DNA of 64,000 nt from Pseudomonas denitrificans (nom. rej.) (GCF_008807415.1 NZ_CP043626.1:1736001-1800000), one strand, 5' to 3'. Shown: positions 9,203-20,953, counted from the stretch's first letter. Translations and numbers: made by a program. Notes: generated by a model not told the origin, from the sequence alone.

Positions 9203-9950
9203 CGGGGTAGGCCCGCTGGAGGAACTGCATCTCGGCCAGGAGGATGCCAAGGTGCTCGGTGTGCACACCGCGACGACCGCTGAGGTAGAAGTTCACCGCA
9301 GGTTCCGGCAGCGGCAGGGTGGCGGCGGCGAAGATGTCGGCGACCTTGGCCTTCCACGCGGCGGCGAGTTCTTCCGGGTTCGGCGCTACGCCTTCGGCGA
9401 ACAGGCGCTGCTCGATTTCGTCGGCATTGCACAGCTCGACGGTAAAGCGCCACACCTGCGGGATCGCCGCGAGCATGCGCGTATGGCTCTGCTCGGTGCC
9501 GTCGCCCAGACGCTGCATCCACTCGCCGGAGCGGCGCAGGTGATAGGTGACTTCCTTCAGACCCTTGGCGGCGATGGCGGCGATGCGCTCGTCGCTGGAG
9601 GCGCTCAGGGCGTGCAGCACGTGGAAGTGCCAGGCGTCATAGAGGAACTGTTTGGTGATGGTCACGGCGAAGTCGCCGTTGGGCTGCTCCACCAGCAGCA
9701 GGTTGCGGAAGGCGCGCTCGTCGCGGCGGAAGGCCAGGGTGTCGGCGTCGCGGCCGTCGTCCAGCAGTTCCACGGCGTACTCGTACCAGTTGCGCGCCTG
9801 GCCCACGAGGTCGAGGCCGACGTTCATCAGTGCCAGTTCTTCTTCCAGCGCCGGGGCGTGGCCGCACCATTCGCACAGGCGCTGGCCCTGGATCAGGGCG
9901 CTGTCGGCGAGGCGAAGCAGGTATTCGATCTTGTCGGAATTCGGATTCAT
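9189..9950 (-). CDS. paaC: PaaC, structural subunit of phenylacetyl-CoA epoxidase
   Basis: The 253-residue ferritin-like four-helix protein pairs with PaaA. In this family PaaC is related to PaaA but lacks full catalytic metal ligation and serves as scaffold. The sequence begins with the expected helix IEYLLRLADSALIQGQRLCEWCGHAP and continues through KEVTYHLRRSGEWMQRLGDGT, typical of PaaC. It follows paaB by 10 bp and overlaps paaD. Length agrees with E. coli PaaC (~248). Confidence 0.95.
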   Translation of the reverse strand: MNPNSDKIEYLLRLADSALIQGQRLCEWCGHAPALEEELALMNVGLDLVGQARNWYEYAVELLDDGRDADTLAFRRDERAFRNLLLVEQPNGDFAVTITKQFLYDAWHFHVLHALSASSDERIAAIAAKGLKEVTYHLRRSGEWMQRLGDGTEQSHTRMLAAIPQVWRFTVELCNADEIEQRLFAEGVAPNPEELAAAWKAKVADIFAAATLPLPEPAVNFYLSGRRGVHTEHLGILLAEMQFLQRAYPDATW

Positions 9951-9960
9951 CGCACGCGTC

Positions 9961-10242
9961 TCACATGTGGCCGACTTCGGGCGGCAGCTCGTAGAAGCTG
10001 GCGTGGCGGTACACCTTGTCCTGCGACGGGTCGAACAGCGGGTCCTTCTCGTCGGGGGAGGAGGCGGTGATCAGCGCGGAGGGCACGACCCACAGGCTGA
10101 CGCCTTCGTTGCGGCGGGTGTAGAGCTCGCGGGCGTTCTCGATGGCCATGGCGGCGTCGGCGGCGTGGACGCTGCCAACGTGCTTGTGGTTCAGGCCGTG
10201 CTTGCTGCGTACAAAAACTTCAAAAAGGGTCCACTCACTCAT
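9961..10242 (-). CDS. paaB: PaaB, small subunit of phenylacetyl-CoA epoxidase
   Basis: The 93-residue protein starts MSEWTLFEVFVRSKHGLNHKHVGS, characteristic of PaaB, which bridges PaaAC heterodimers in the epoxidase. AGGAGAA lies 6 bases upstream of this ATG; an upstream in-frame ATG would add eight non-conserved residues and destroy that spacing. Size matches the family (~95). It is separated from paaA by 150 bp holding an inverted repeat, an unusually long gap within this operon. Confidence 0.95.
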   Translation of the reverse strand: MSEWTLFEVFVRSKHGLNHKHVGSVHAADAAMAIENARELYTRRNEGVSLWVVPSALITASSPDEKDPLFDPSQDKVYRHASFYELPPEVGHM

Positions 10243-10350
10243 GGCGTTCTCCTGCTCATCAGGCATGAGCTGCTGCGCGTCGGCATAACGTCGTTGGAAA
10301 CAGTCCCGGGCTTGCTCATTTACAAACCTAAACTCCGCGCCCGCGCCTGT

Positions 10351-10392
10351 TTCCGCCTAGTTCTGCTCTAGCTCGCTAGCTCAGAGGCGGAA
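10351..10392 (-). promoter_or_regulatory. Inverted repeat between paaA and paaB
   Basis: TTCCGCCT and AGGCGGAA are perfect 8-bp arms about 26 bases apart, with a GCTAGC palindrome in the loop. The element abuts the paaA stop codon. There is no T tract, so it is not a classical terminator. It may be an mRNA-stabilising or partial attenuation hairpin. Confidence 0.5.
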
Positions 10393-11385
10393 TTAGGCTG
10401 CGTCTTTCTTCTGTTGTTGTTTGCGGGCGTAGGCGACCGCGGCTTCGCGGACCCAGGCGCCGTCTTCGATGGCCTTGCGGCGGGTGGCGACGCGCTCGGT
10501 GTTGCACGGGCCGTTGCCCTTGAGCACTTCGTAGAATTCTTCCCACTGGATGTCGCCGAAGTCGTAGTGGCCGCGCTCCTCGTTCCATTTCAGGTCCGGG
10601 TCCGGAGCGGTGCAGCCGAGCAGTTCCAGCTGCGGCACGGTCTGGTCGACGAAGCGCTGGCGCAGCTCGTCGTTGCTCTGCCGCTTGATCTTCCAGGCCA
10701 TGGACTGGGCGCTGTTGGGGGAGTCGGCGTCGCTCGGGCCGAACATCATCAGGGCGGGCCACCAGAGGCGGTTGATGGCGTCCTGGACCATGTCCTTCTG
10801 CGCCTGGTTGCCGTGGCGCATCATGGTCAGGAGGATTTCGTAGCCCTGGCGCTGGTGGAAGCTCTCTTCCTTGCAGATGCGGATCATGGCGCGGGAGTAG
10901 GGGCCGTAGGAGGTGCGCTGGAGCACCACCTGGTTGACGATGGCGGCGCCGTCCACCAGCCAGCCCACTGCGCCCATGTCGGCCCAGTTCAGCGTCGGGT
11001 AGTTGAAGATGCTCGAGTACTTGGCCTTGCCCGAATGCAGCTTGGCGATCTCCGCGTCGCGGTCGGCGCCCAGGGTTTCCATGGCGCTGTAGAGGTAGAG
11101 GCCGTGGCCGGCTTCGTCCTGGATCTTCGCCATCAGTTGCAGCTTGCGCTTCAAGGTTGGCGCGCGGGTCACCCAGTTGCCCTCGGGCAGCATGCCGACG
11201 ATCTCGGAGTGGGCGTGCTGGGAAATCTGTCGGATCAGCGTCTGGCGGTAGGCGTCGGGCATCCAGTTCTTCGCCTCGATCTTTACCTCGGCATCGATCT
11301 TTTCCTGGAAGGCGCGTTCCTCGGGGGACATCTCCTCCAGCGCCTTGATGCGCTTCACGCCGGTCTCAACCAGTTGTGCGTACAT
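10393..11385 (-). CDS. paaA: PaaA, catalytic subunit of phenylacetyl-CoA 1,2-epoxidase
   Basis: The 330-residue di-iron monooxygenase subunit forms ring-1,2-epoxyphenylacetyl-CoA from phenylacetyl-CoA and O2. Carboxylate-bridged di-iron ligands appear in [18 protein letters not shown] and in [13 protein letters not shown], the two E/D-x-x-H motifs of the family. It is the first gene of paaABCDE(Z); GGAGA is 8 bases before the ATG, and an AT-rich control region lies upstream. Length and sequence fit PaaA closely. Confidence 0.96.
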   Translation of the reverse strand: MYAQLVETGVKRIKALEEMSPEERAFQEKIDAEVKIEAKNWMPDAYRQTLIRQISQHAHSEIVGMLPEGNWVTRAPTLKRKLQLMAKIQDEAGHGLYLYSAMETLGADRDAEIAKLHSGKAKYSSIFNYPTLNWADMGAVGWLVDGAAIVNQVVLQRTSYGPYSRAMIRICKEESFHQRQGYEILLTMMRHGNQAQKDMVQDAINRLWWPALMMFGPSDADSPNSAQSMAWKIKRQSNDELRQRFVDQTVPQLELLGCTAPDPDLKWNEERGHYDFGDIQWEEFYEVLKGNGPCNTERVATRRKAIEDGAWVREAAVAYARKQQQKKDAA

Positions 11386-11736
11386 GCTGTGTCTCCAGCC
11401 TTTTGTCTTGTTCGTAGGGTGGCCTTGGCCATGGCTGTATTTTTAAATGATACAGAAATAAATGTCTAACACTAAATGATGTGTCGTAATTGGTTTGAGT
11501 ATCGCTTTGGTCGGTTCTGAGGGGTTTCTGCAGGCGTGAAAAGACGTATCTACCAGGGTTAAATCTGATAAATGTGATGATTGTGCGGGTAAGATTCGGG
11601 AGATTGCGGTGTTCCATCGCGGTGCGAGGATACGCCGGTGATGGGGTTTTAAGTCGACGAAATGATACGTAAATTGTGTTTATTGCGTGAATAAGTGCGG
11701 TGTTAGGGTGGGGGTTAGGGGCTGCGTTACGGTCTG
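11386..11736 (-). promoter_or_regulatory. paaA promoter region with PaaX-like motifs
   Basis: This segment is much more AT-rich than its surroundings. A perfect inverted repeat CTGTAT-N9-ATACAG lies at 11435-11455, and TGATAC occurs at 11448 and 11663, with further GATAC/GTATC words near 11499, 11548 and 11628. Similar TGATAC/CGATAC words occur in the paaF/paaY divergent region, so they are candidate PaaX operators. No -35/-10 pair is unequivocal. Confidence 0.5.
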
Positions 11737-11800
11737 GCGCCGGCCTTGCCGGCGGATCGCGGGCATGGCCCGCTCCTGCAGGGGCGTATGCAGGAGCGGG
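11737..11800. repeat. Palindromic intergenic repeat, family A
   Basis: GCCGGCCTTGCCGGC is followed by a copy of the GCGGGCATGGCCCGCTCCTGCA element and a partial reverse copy (TGCAGGAGCGGGG). It lies just after the DUF1428 gene stop and may act as its 3' hairpin. Confidence 0.65.
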
Positions 11801-11805
11801 GTGGC

Positions 11806-12159
11806 TCAGGCTTGAACGATGACGTCGAAGCCGCCGAAGATCATGCGTTGCCCGTCGAAGGGCATGTCGCTGAATTCGGTCTTCATGCGCGGGTCTTCCA
11901 TGAACTGCTTCATGCCTGCATCGCGCACCTCCTTGCTCGGCCAGGTGATCCAGGAGAACACCACGGTTTCGTCCTCCTTGAGCTTCACCGCCATGGGGAA
12001 GGAGGTCACCTTGCCCTCGGGCACGTCGTTGCCCCAGCACTCCACGACGCCGAGCGCGCCGTACTCCCGGAACATCGCCGCCGCCTTGCGCGCCACCTCT
12101 ATATAGCGCTCGCGCTTGGCGGAGGGCACCGGTACGAGGAAGCCATCGACATAGTTCAT
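11806..12159 (-). CDS. DUF1428 (YbaA-type) family protein
   Basis: The 117-residue protein begins MNYVDGFLVPVPSAKRERY and contains ECWGNDVPEGKVTSFPMAV and FGGFDVIVQA, the conserved pattern of DUF1428, a ferredoxin-like dimeric alpha/beta-barrel family of unknown function. A strong AGGAGATAAACG precedes the ATG. It sits on the same strand between paaK and the paaABCDE promoter, flanked by repeats and by the paaK terminator, so it probably has its own promoter. Whether it contributes to phenylacetate metabolism is unknown. Confidence 0.85.
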   Translation of the reverse strand: MNYVDGFLVPVPSAKRERYIEVARKAAAMFREYGALGVVECWGNDVPEGKVTSFPMAVKLKEDETVVFSWITWPSKEVRDAGMKQFMEDPRMKTEFSDMPFDGQRMIFGGFDVIVQA

Positions 12160-12472
12160 CGTTTATCTCCTGCGGGTGTGCAGACGGCCGGATGCCGCCT
12201 GCTTTTGAGGAATAGTCGAAGGGCGGCGTGGAGGATCGACAGGGATGGGGGATGGGGCGACGGGCGGTCGGCTGGGCGTGAAGGGGCAAGGGGCTAGCTT
12301 GCCCGCGAACGGGCGTCACCCGAATACTCCAGCGCTCAGGCTGTCGCAGGCATGGCCAGCTTCTACAGGTCGGCCCAGCGCTTCACCTGTAGGAGCTGGC
12401 CATGCCCGCGATCCGCCGGCAAGGCCGGCGCCAGGCGCGCTAGTGAGCGTCCCTTCGCTCCTGCGAGGAGCG
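12160..12472. repeat. Intergenic region with several family-A palindromes
   Basis: No gene is supported. CATGGCCAGCTTCTACAGGT (near 12352) is mirrored by ACCTGTAGGAGCTGGCCATG near 12387, giving a long hairpin, and a GATCCGCCGGCAAGGCCGGCG block follows. Further REP-type words (GCTTGCCCGCGAACGGGCG) lie near 12297. Confidence 0.65.
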
Positions 12473-12504
12473 CAAAAGAAAAAGCCCCGCCGAGGCGGGG
12501 CTTT
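12473..12504 (-). terminator. Rho-independent terminator after paaK
   Basis: GCCCCGCC and GGCGGGGC form an 8-bp GC stem followed on the minus strand by TTTTTCTTTT. It is located 16 bp beyond the paaK stop and ends the paaFGHIJK transcript. Confidence 0.9.
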
Positions 12505-12519
12505 CGATCACGCGAAGAC

Positions 12520-13839
<1,320 letters not shown>

Positions 13840-14013
13840 GGGTTCACTCGATTTGTTCTTGTACGCCAGCCCCGGTGGGGGCTGCGAGTGTCATGGGAGC
13901 AGCATAGCGCCCCCGTTCGCGGAAGGATTCGAACTCCTGCCAGAGACGTTGCTCTGCCTGCCAGTCGCTGCACGGAGGCGACTGACGGTGCGGGGTTCGA
14001 TCCTGCCGATGGA

Positions 14014-15224
<1,211 letters not shown>

Positions 15225-15228
<4 letters not shown>

Positions 15229-15665
15229 TCGGAGGTCTCCTGCGCCAGCACGGTGCCGCGCACTTTGTAGGATTTGCCGTGGAACAGGGCGATCAGCTGG
15301 CCCTGGGAATTCTCGATGCGCACGTCATAGTTGCCGGTGCGGCCGCTGCGGCTCTGCTCGAAGGCGCGGGCGATCAGCTCGTCGCCTTCGCGGGCCGGCG
15401 CCACGTAATCGATGCTGCAGCCGATGGCGACGGTGGCGTCGTTGTAGCTGTTGCAGGCGAAGGCGAAGGCCGAGTCGGCGAGGGCGAACAGGTAGCCGCC
15501 GTGGCAGGTGCCGTGGCCCTGGATCATGTCCTCGCGCACCCGCATCGACAGCTTGGCGCTGCCCGGGCCGGCATCCAGCAGCTGGATGCCCATGCGGCGT
15601 GTGGCCTGGTCGCGCTCGTACATGGCCTCGGCGCAGTCGCGGGCCAGTTGGGTGGCGTCAGTCAT
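15225..15665 (-). CDS. paaI: PaaI, hydroxyphenylacetyl-CoA-type thioesterase
   Basis: The 146-residue hot-dog thioesterase of the PaaI group is thought to release CoA from dead-end or hydroxylated phenylacetyl-CoA esters. The active-site segment [22 protein letters not shown] is present with the conserved Gly-Gly and Asp. The start chosen (MTDATQLA) has AGGAA 7 bases upstream and overlaps paaH by 8 bases; the frame is open 7 codons further. It is co-translated with paaH upstream and paaJ downstream. Confidence 0.94.
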
Positions 15666-17175
15666 GGAAATTCCTTCCTTCGGCATGCAGGCGGCGTAGC
15701 AGCAGGGACGGGCGATAGCGGTCCTCGCCGTAGGCGGCCTGCAGGTTGTTCAGCACGCGCAGCACGTTGCCAATGCCGATCTGCCCGGCCCAGGCCAGCG
15801 GGCCCTGCGGGTAGTTCACCCCGGCACGCATGGCGAGATCGATGTCGCCAGCGCTGCCCACGCCTTGCAGCACCGCGTCGGCGCCTTCGTTGGCGAGCAT
15901 GGCGACGGTGCGCAGCACGGCGAGGCCGGGCGTGTCGCTCAGGCGGCTGGCGGCGATGCCGGCCTTGGCGAGCAGGGCGACGACCTGATCCAGCGCTGCG
16001 GGCGTGGTGTCCGTCGAGGCGGAAAGGCCCAGGCGCGAAGCCTTGCTGTAGTCCAGGGCGAGGTCGATCAGTACCAGGTTGCGCAGGCCGTCTTCCCTGG
16101 CGCGCTGGCTGGCGAGACGGCCGTCGGACAGGGCGATCACCGCGTCACCGACCCGAAGCAGGCCGCTACCGGCGCGTTGGGTGATCTCGATACCGGCGTC
16201 TTTCAGGCGCTGCACCAGCGGTTGGGCGACGCCCAGATCACCTTCCAGCGCACAAGCGGTGACGCTGGCGCAGCTGCTCAGGCTCGTCGGCTGCGGGCGC
16301 TCGGCGCCTTCGGCGTAGTCGTAGAAGCCCCGGCCGCTCTTGCGGCCGAGGCGGCCGGCGTCCACCAGTTCCTTCTGGATCAGCGAGGGCTGGAAGCGGA
16401 AGTCGCCGTAGTAGGCGGCGAACACCGAGCAGGTGACGGCGTAGTTGACGTCATGGCCGATCAGGTCGGTCAGCTCGAAGGCGCCCATGCGGAAGCCGCC
16501 GGCGTCACGCATCAGCGCATCCAGCGTGGCGCAGTCGGCGGCGCCCTCCTGCAGCAGGCGCAGGCTTTCGGCATAGAAGGGGCGCGCCACGCGATTGACG
16601 ATGAAGCCCGGAGTGGATTTGGTGTGGACCGGCTTCTTGCCCCAGGCCAGCGAGGTGGCATACAGGCTGTCGGCCAGCGTCGGGTCGGTGGCGAGGCCGG
16701 AGACGACTTCCACCAGCGCCATCAGCGGCGCCGGGTTGAAGAAGTGCATGCCGACGACCTGCTGCGGGCGCTTGAGGCCGGCGGCAAGGCTGGTGATGGA
16801 CAGCGACGAGGTGTTGCTGGCGAGGATGCAGTCTTCGGCGCACAGCGCTTCGAGCTGCTGGAACAGGCCGCGCTTGACCTCCAGGTTCTCGACGATGGCC
16901 TCGATCACCAGCTTCGAGTCGGCCAGCGCCTCGATGGCTTCCGCCGATTGCAGGCGGGCGACGATGGCGGCGCGTTCCTCGGCGGTCACTTTGCTTTTCT
17001 CCACCAGGCGGCCGAGCTGGCGGTCGATGCCGTCGATGGCCTGGGCGGCGGCGCCTGGGCGGTTGTCGTAGAGCTTCACCGGGTGGCCGGCCTGCGCGGC
17101 GACCTGGGCGATGCCCGCGCCCATGGCGCCGGCACCGATCACTGCGACTTTTGCGTCTTTCGAAAGTGCGCTCAT
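15658..17175 (-). CDS. paaH: PaaH, 3-hydroxyadipyl-CoA dehydrogenase
   Basis: The 505-residue NAD-dependent dehydrogenase oxidises 3-hydroxyadipyl-CoA to 3-oxoadipyl-CoA. The Rossmann motif VIGAGAMGAGIAQVAAQAG begins near residue 12, and the catalytic His region is in VVGMHFFNPAP. The C-terminal half holds two 3HCDH-type helical domains, which accounts for the length relative to single-domain hydroxybutyryl-CoA dehydrogenases. It lies 3 bp after paaG in a tightly packed operon. Confidence 0.95.
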   Translation of the reverse strand: MSALSKDAKVAVIGAGAMGAGIAQVAAQAGHPVKLYDNRPGAAAQAIDGIDRQLGRLVEKSKVTAEERAAIVARLQSAEAIEALADSKLVIEAIVENLEVKRGLFQQLEALCAEDCILASNTSSLSITSLAAGLKRPQQVVGMHFFNPAPLMALVEVVSGLATDPTLADSLYATSLAWGKKPVHTKSTPGFIVNRVARPFYAESLRLLQEGAADCATLDALMRDAGGFRMGAFELTDLIGHDVNYAVTCSVFAAYYGDFRFQPSLIQKELVDAGRLGRKSGRGFYDYAEGAERPQPTSLSSCASVTACALEGDLGVAQPLVQRLKDAGIEITQRAGSGLLRVGDAVIALSDGRLASQRAREDGLRNLVLIDLALDYSKASRLGLSASTDTTPAALDQVVALLAKAGIAASRLSDTPGLAVLRTVAMLANEGADAVLQGVGSAGDIDLAMRAGVNYPQGPLAWAGQIGIGNVLRVLNNLQAAYGEDRYRPSLLLRRLHAEGRNFHD

Positions 17176-17178
17176 CGA

Positions 17179-17970
17179 TCAGCGACCCTTGAAGCTGGGG
17201 GTGCGTTTTTCCATGAAGGCGGAAACGCCCTCGCGGTAGTCTTCGCTGCGGCCGGCCAGGCGCTGCAGGTCGCGCTCCAGTTCCAGTTGCTCGTCGAAAC
17301 TGTTGTTCAGGCTGGCGTTGAGGCTGCGCTTGATCAGCGCCAGGCCGTAGGTCGGCTGGGTCGCAAGGTGGCGGGCGAGCTTGAGGGCTTCCTCGCGCAG
17401 GCTGGCGTCATCCACCACCTGGTAGATCAGGCCCCATTGCTCGGCCTGCTCGGCGGAGAGGCGATTGCCCAGCAGCGCGAGCGCCTTGGCGCGGGCCATG
17501 CCGACCAGGCGCGGCAACGTCCAGGTGCCGCCGGAATCGGGGATCAGGCCGATCTTGCAGAAGGCCTGGATGAAGCTGGCCGAGCGCGCCGCCAGCACCA
17601 GGTCGCAGGCCAGCGGAATGTTTGCGCCGGCGCCGGCGGCCACGCCGTTGACCGCGCAGATGACCGGCAGCGGCAGGTCGCGCAGGGTGCGGATCAGCGG
17701 GTTGTATAACTGCTCGATGGACTGGCCGAGGTCCGGCACTTCAGCGCCGGGGGCTACGTTGCGGTCGGAGAGGTCCTGACCTGCGCAGAAGCCACGGCCT
17801 TCGCCGGTCAGCAGCAAGACGCGGGCATCCGGACTCTGCCGGACCTGCTTGAGCGCCTCGCGCACTTCGCCATGCATGGCGGCGTTGAAGCTGTTGAGCT
17901 GCTCCGGGCGGTTCAGGCTGAGGAGGGCGACGCCGTCCTCGATGGAAAACAGGATGTGCTCGAAGTTCAT
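17179..17970 (-). CDS. paaG: PaaG, 1,2-epoxyphenylacetyl-CoA isomerase
   Basis: The 263-residue crotonase-fold enzyme converts the ring epoxide to oxepin-CoA and also performs a double-bond shift later in the route. The oxyanion-hole loops are visible as GRGFCAGQDLSDR and VNGVAAGAGANIPLACDL. It differs from PaaF by the acidic and hydrophobic residues after AGQDLSDR, typical of PaaG. It lies 50 bp after paaF and 3 bp before paaH. Confidence 0.94.
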   Translation of the reverse strand: MNFEHILFSIEDGVALLSLNRPEQLNSFNAAMHGEVREALKQVRQSPDARVLLLTGEGRGFCAGQDLSDRNVAPGAEVPDLGQSIEQLYNPLIRTLRDLPLPVICAVNGVAAGAGANIPLACDLVLAARSASFIQAFCKIGLIPDSGGTWTLPRLVGMARAKALALLGNRLSAEQAEQWGLIYQVVDDASLREEALKLARHLATQPTYGLALIKRSLNASLNNSFDEQLELERDLQRLAGRSEDYREGVSAFMEKRTPSFKGR

Positions 17971-18020
17971 GGGCGGACTCGCTCCAGCAATGGGCAGGCT
18001 ATGGCCGGTAAAAGGGGGAT

Positions 18021-18794
18021 TCAGCAGCCCTGGTAGGTGGGCTTGCGTTTTTCCTGGAAGGCGCGGATGCCCTCGGCCCGGTCGGCGGTGCCGGCCAGCA
18101 GGGTGAAGGCGTGGCGTTCGAAGCGCAGGCCGCTGGCGAGGTCCGTGTCCTGCGCCTTGAGCAGCGCTTCCTTGGCCAGGCGCACGGCCAGCGGAGCCTT
18201 GGCGGCGATGCTGCGGGCGATCTGCAGGGCGCGCTCGACGGTGAATTCGGGTTGGGTGACTTCGCTGACCAGGCCGGCACGCTGGGCGTGGCGGGCGTCG
18301 ATGGCTTCACCGGTGAGCACCATCTGCATCGCCAGAGGCTTGCCCACGGCGCGCAGCAGGCGTTGGGTGCCGCCGGCGCCGGGCATGATGCCGAGGTTGA
18401 TTTCCGGCTGGCCGAAGCGCGCGTCTTCGCCGGCCACGAGGATGTCGGCGTGCATCGCCAGCTCGCAGCCGCCGCCCAGGGCGAAGCCGTTGACGGCGGC
18501 GATCAGCGGTTTGGAGAAGGCGGCGATGCGCTGCCAGTAGCCGACGCGCGGGTCATTGAGGATGCCGACCAGGTCGCGCTCGGCCATTTCCTTGATATCG
18601 GCGCCGGCGGCGAAGGCCTTGCGGCTGCCGGTCAGGACTACGGCGCGGGTTTCGCTGTCCTGCTCGGCGGCGTCGAGTTCGGCGGCCAGTTCGCCGAGCA
18701 GTTCGGTGTTCAGGGCATTGAGCGCTTCGGGGCGCTGCAGGGTGATCAGGCGAACGCCCGCTTCAGGCATCTGAACGTCAAGGGTGCGAGGCAT
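18021..18794 (-). CDS. paaF: PaaF, 2,3-dehydroadipyl-CoA hydratase
   Basis: The 257-residue enoyl-CoA hydratase adds water to 2,3-dehydroadipyl-CoA. Crotonase motifs are AFAAGADIKEMAERD and VNGFALGGGCELAMHADI, with the two catalytic glutamates expected near GGGCELAMHAD and INLGIMPGAGGTQRL. The start MPRTLDVQM has TGAGGACG upstream; the frame is open 40 codons further into the divergent promoter region, where residues are not family-like. It is the first gene of paaFGHIJK. Confidence 0.94.
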   Translation of the reverse strand: MPRTLDVQMPEAGVRLITLQRPEALNALNTELLGELAAELDAAEQDSETRAVVLTGSRKAFAAGADIKEMAERDLVGILNDPRVGYWQRIAAFSKPLIAAVNGFALGGGCELAMHADILVAGEDARFGQPEINLGIMPGAGGTQRLLRAVGKPLAMQMVLTGEAIDARHAQRAGLVSEVTQPEFTVERALQIARSIAAKAPLAVRLAKEALLKAQDTDLASGLRFERHAFTLLAGTADRAEGIRAFQEKRKPTYQGC

Positions 18795-19170
18795 GACATC
18801 GTCCTCAGGCTGCACGCACGGCTTTGTGGCCGGCTGTATTGGAATTATGGGAGGCAGGCGTTGCCCGTCTCCGGCCGTTCCGCAGTATAGGCCTAAAGCG
18901 ATACGGAAAAACAACTACAAAAGTTGAATCGCGTGTCTAAAGTATTTCTGTCGATGCCACCGGATAGGTAGTTGAAGAGGCTGAAAACGCTCTTCAGTGC
19001 AGCGGAATTGCTGGTTTTTTGGGCCTTTTTGCCGTCCTTGCGATATCGATGGGAAGTGATACGTCAGATTTAGATTGGAGGTACTTGCGTTGATGTGATA
19101 CAAGATTTTCAAAAGAACAGATCGCTTTGTGCGGTGATGCCGAACGCTGGCAGCGCCGCAGGAGAACCCG
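18795..19170. promoter_or_regulatory. Divergent paaF / paaY control region
   Basis: About 375 bp without a gene. It contains CGATAC at 18899 and TGATAC-type words near 19057 and 19099 that match those before paaA, consistent with shared PaaX control. An AT-rich stretch at 18890-19120 probably carries both promoters. A weak hairpin CAGC-N6-GCTG followed by six T (19000-19020) faces paaY and might be an attenuator. Confidence 0.5.
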
Positions 19171-19787
19171 ATGCCCTGCTACAGCCTCGAAGGCGTGCGC
19201 CCGGTCGTTCATCCGACCGCTTATGTCCATCCCACCGCCGTGCTGATCGGCGACGTCATCGTCGGTCCCGGCTGTTATGTCGGCCCATTGGCGGCGCTGC
19301 GCGGCGACTTCGGACGGATCGTCCTCGAAGAAGGCGCGAACCTTCAGGACACCTGCGTCATGCACGGGTTCCCGGACAGCGACACCGTCGTTGAGCGCAA
19401 CGGCCACATCGGTCATGGCGCGGTGTTGCACGGCTGCCGTATCGGCGAGGATGCCCTGGTGGGGATGAATGCCGTGGTGATGGATTACGCGCAGATCGGT
19501 GCACGCTCCATCGTTTCAGCCGCCGCCTTCGTCAAGGCCAAGTTCGATTGCCCGCCGCAAAGCCTGGTGATGGGCGCGCCGGCCAGCGTCAAGCGCAGCC
19601 TGAGCGACGAAGAGATCGCCTGGAAGCGCCGCGGCACCGAGGAATACCAGGCGCTGGCCAGGCGCTGCATCGAAAGCATGGTGGAATGCCAGCCGCTGGC
19701 GGAAATAGAAGAAGCGCGTCCGCGCCTGGGTGATTCCGGTTTCCGGCCAAGGCCGAGGCAGGGGCAGGGGCAGGGAAGGGCGCATGA
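19171..19787 (+). CDS. paaY: PaaY, hexapeptide thioesterase, frameshifted near its C-terminus
   Basis: PaaY is a trimeric left-handed beta-helix thioesterase that detoxifies stalled paa CoA esters. The first ~190 residues are intact, with hexapeptide repeats ([26 protein letters not shown]) and ligand histidines in [13 protein letters not shown] and GAVLHGC. After [11 protein letters not shown] the reading frame leaves the family pattern; as written it stays open to 20367, out of frame through paaX. Adding one base near 19748 restores [12 protein letters not shown] and a stop at 19787, giving 205 residues, close to known PaaY. The restored TGA overlaps an ATG in the paaX frame. Confidence 0.8.
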
Positions 19788-19864
19788 GTACTGGGGTTCG
19801 CTCCAATGGCCAGGCGGTGCGGCGGGCAGGTATAGTCGCCGCTCCTTCGACTGCGCAACGTGCC

Positions 19865-20788
19865 ATGACCGCTCTAGCACCGCTGAATCAGCTGATCAAT
19901 CGCTTCCAGGAGCAGACGCCGATCCGCGCCAGCTCGCTGATCATCACCCTCTATGGCGATGCCATCGAACCCCATGGCGGCACCGTCTGGCTGGGCAGCC
20001 TGATCAATCTGCTGGAGCCGTTCGGCATCAACGAGCGGCTGATCCGCACCTCGATCTTCCGCCTGACCAAGGAAGACTGGCTGACCGCCGAGAAGGTCGG
20101 CCGGCGCAGCTACTACAGCCTGACCGGCACCGGCCGGCGGCGCTTCGAGAAGGCCTTCAAGCGCGTCTACAGCTCCAGCCTGCCGGCCTGGGACGGTTCC
20201 TGGACCCTGGTGATGCTCTCGCAGATCGCCGCCGACAAGCGCAAGCAGGTCCGCGAGGAGCTGGAATGGCAAGGCTTCGGCGCCATCTCGCCGACCGTCA
20301 TGGCCTGCCCGCGGGCCGACCGCAGCGATGTCATGGCGACCCTGCAGGACCTCGACGTGGCCGATGACTGCATCGTCTTCGAGACCCGTGCCCAGGATGT
20401 GCTGGCCTCCCGCGCCATGCGCATGCAGGTGCGCGAGAGCTGGAAGATCGACGAACTCGGTGAGCACTACAGCGAATTCATCCAGCTATTCCGCCCGCTC
20501 TGGCAAGCGCTGCGCGAGCAGGACCAGCTGCGCCCGGAAGACTGCTTCCTGGCACGCACCCTGCTGATCCACGAATACCGCCGGCTGCTCCTGCGTGACC
20601 CACAACTGCCCGACGAACTGCTGCCGGGGGATTGGGAAGGGCGCGCGGCGCGGCAGCTGTGCCGCAATATCTACCGACTGATCCACGCCAAGGCCGAGGA
20701 CTGGCTGAACCGCAACCTGGAGACCGCCGACGGTCCGCTACCGGACGTCGGCGAGAGCTTCTACAAGCGCTTCGGCGGATTGAACTGA
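19865..20788 (+). CDS. paaX: PaaX, phenylacetyl-CoA-responsive repressor
   Basis: The 307-residue GntR-like repressor controls paa operons and is released by phenylacetyl-CoA. It begins [30 protein letters not shown], which matches the PaaX winged-helix N-terminus, and has the family's C-terminal ligand domain ending in [11 protein letters not shown]. Family alignment favours this ATG. An alternative ATG at 19784, in the same frame, has a GGGAAGGG ribosome-like site and would add 27 poorly conserved residues. It is downstream of paaY on plus, divergent from the enzyme genes. Confidence 0.92.
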   Translation: MTALAPLNQLINRFQEQTPIRASSLIITLYGDAIEPHGGTVWLGSLINLLEPFGINERLIRTSIFRLTKEDWLTAEKVGRRSYYSLTGTGRRRFEKAFKRVYSSSLPAWDGSWTLVMLSQIAADKRKQVREELEWQGFGAISPTVMACPRADRSDVMATLQDLDVADDCIVFETRAQDVLASRAMRMQVRESWKIDELGEHYSEFIQLFRPLWQALREQDQLRPEDCFLARTLLIHEYRRLLLRDPQLPDELLPGDWEGRAARQLCRNIYRLIHAKAEDWLNRNLETADGPLPDVGESFYKRFGGLN

Positions 20789-20953
20789 CAGGAGTTGGCG
20801 TGAAAAATGCCTCTCGCTTTGCAACGCTGCGGTTGCAGGGCGGGGACAGCGCGGTGCGACCTTCCTTATAGAAGGCGGCCGCGAACGATGACGACAGGCC
20901 CTGGAGGCCGTCGCTGAATAACAACAAACAATGCGTGTGAGGCTTTGCAGGTC

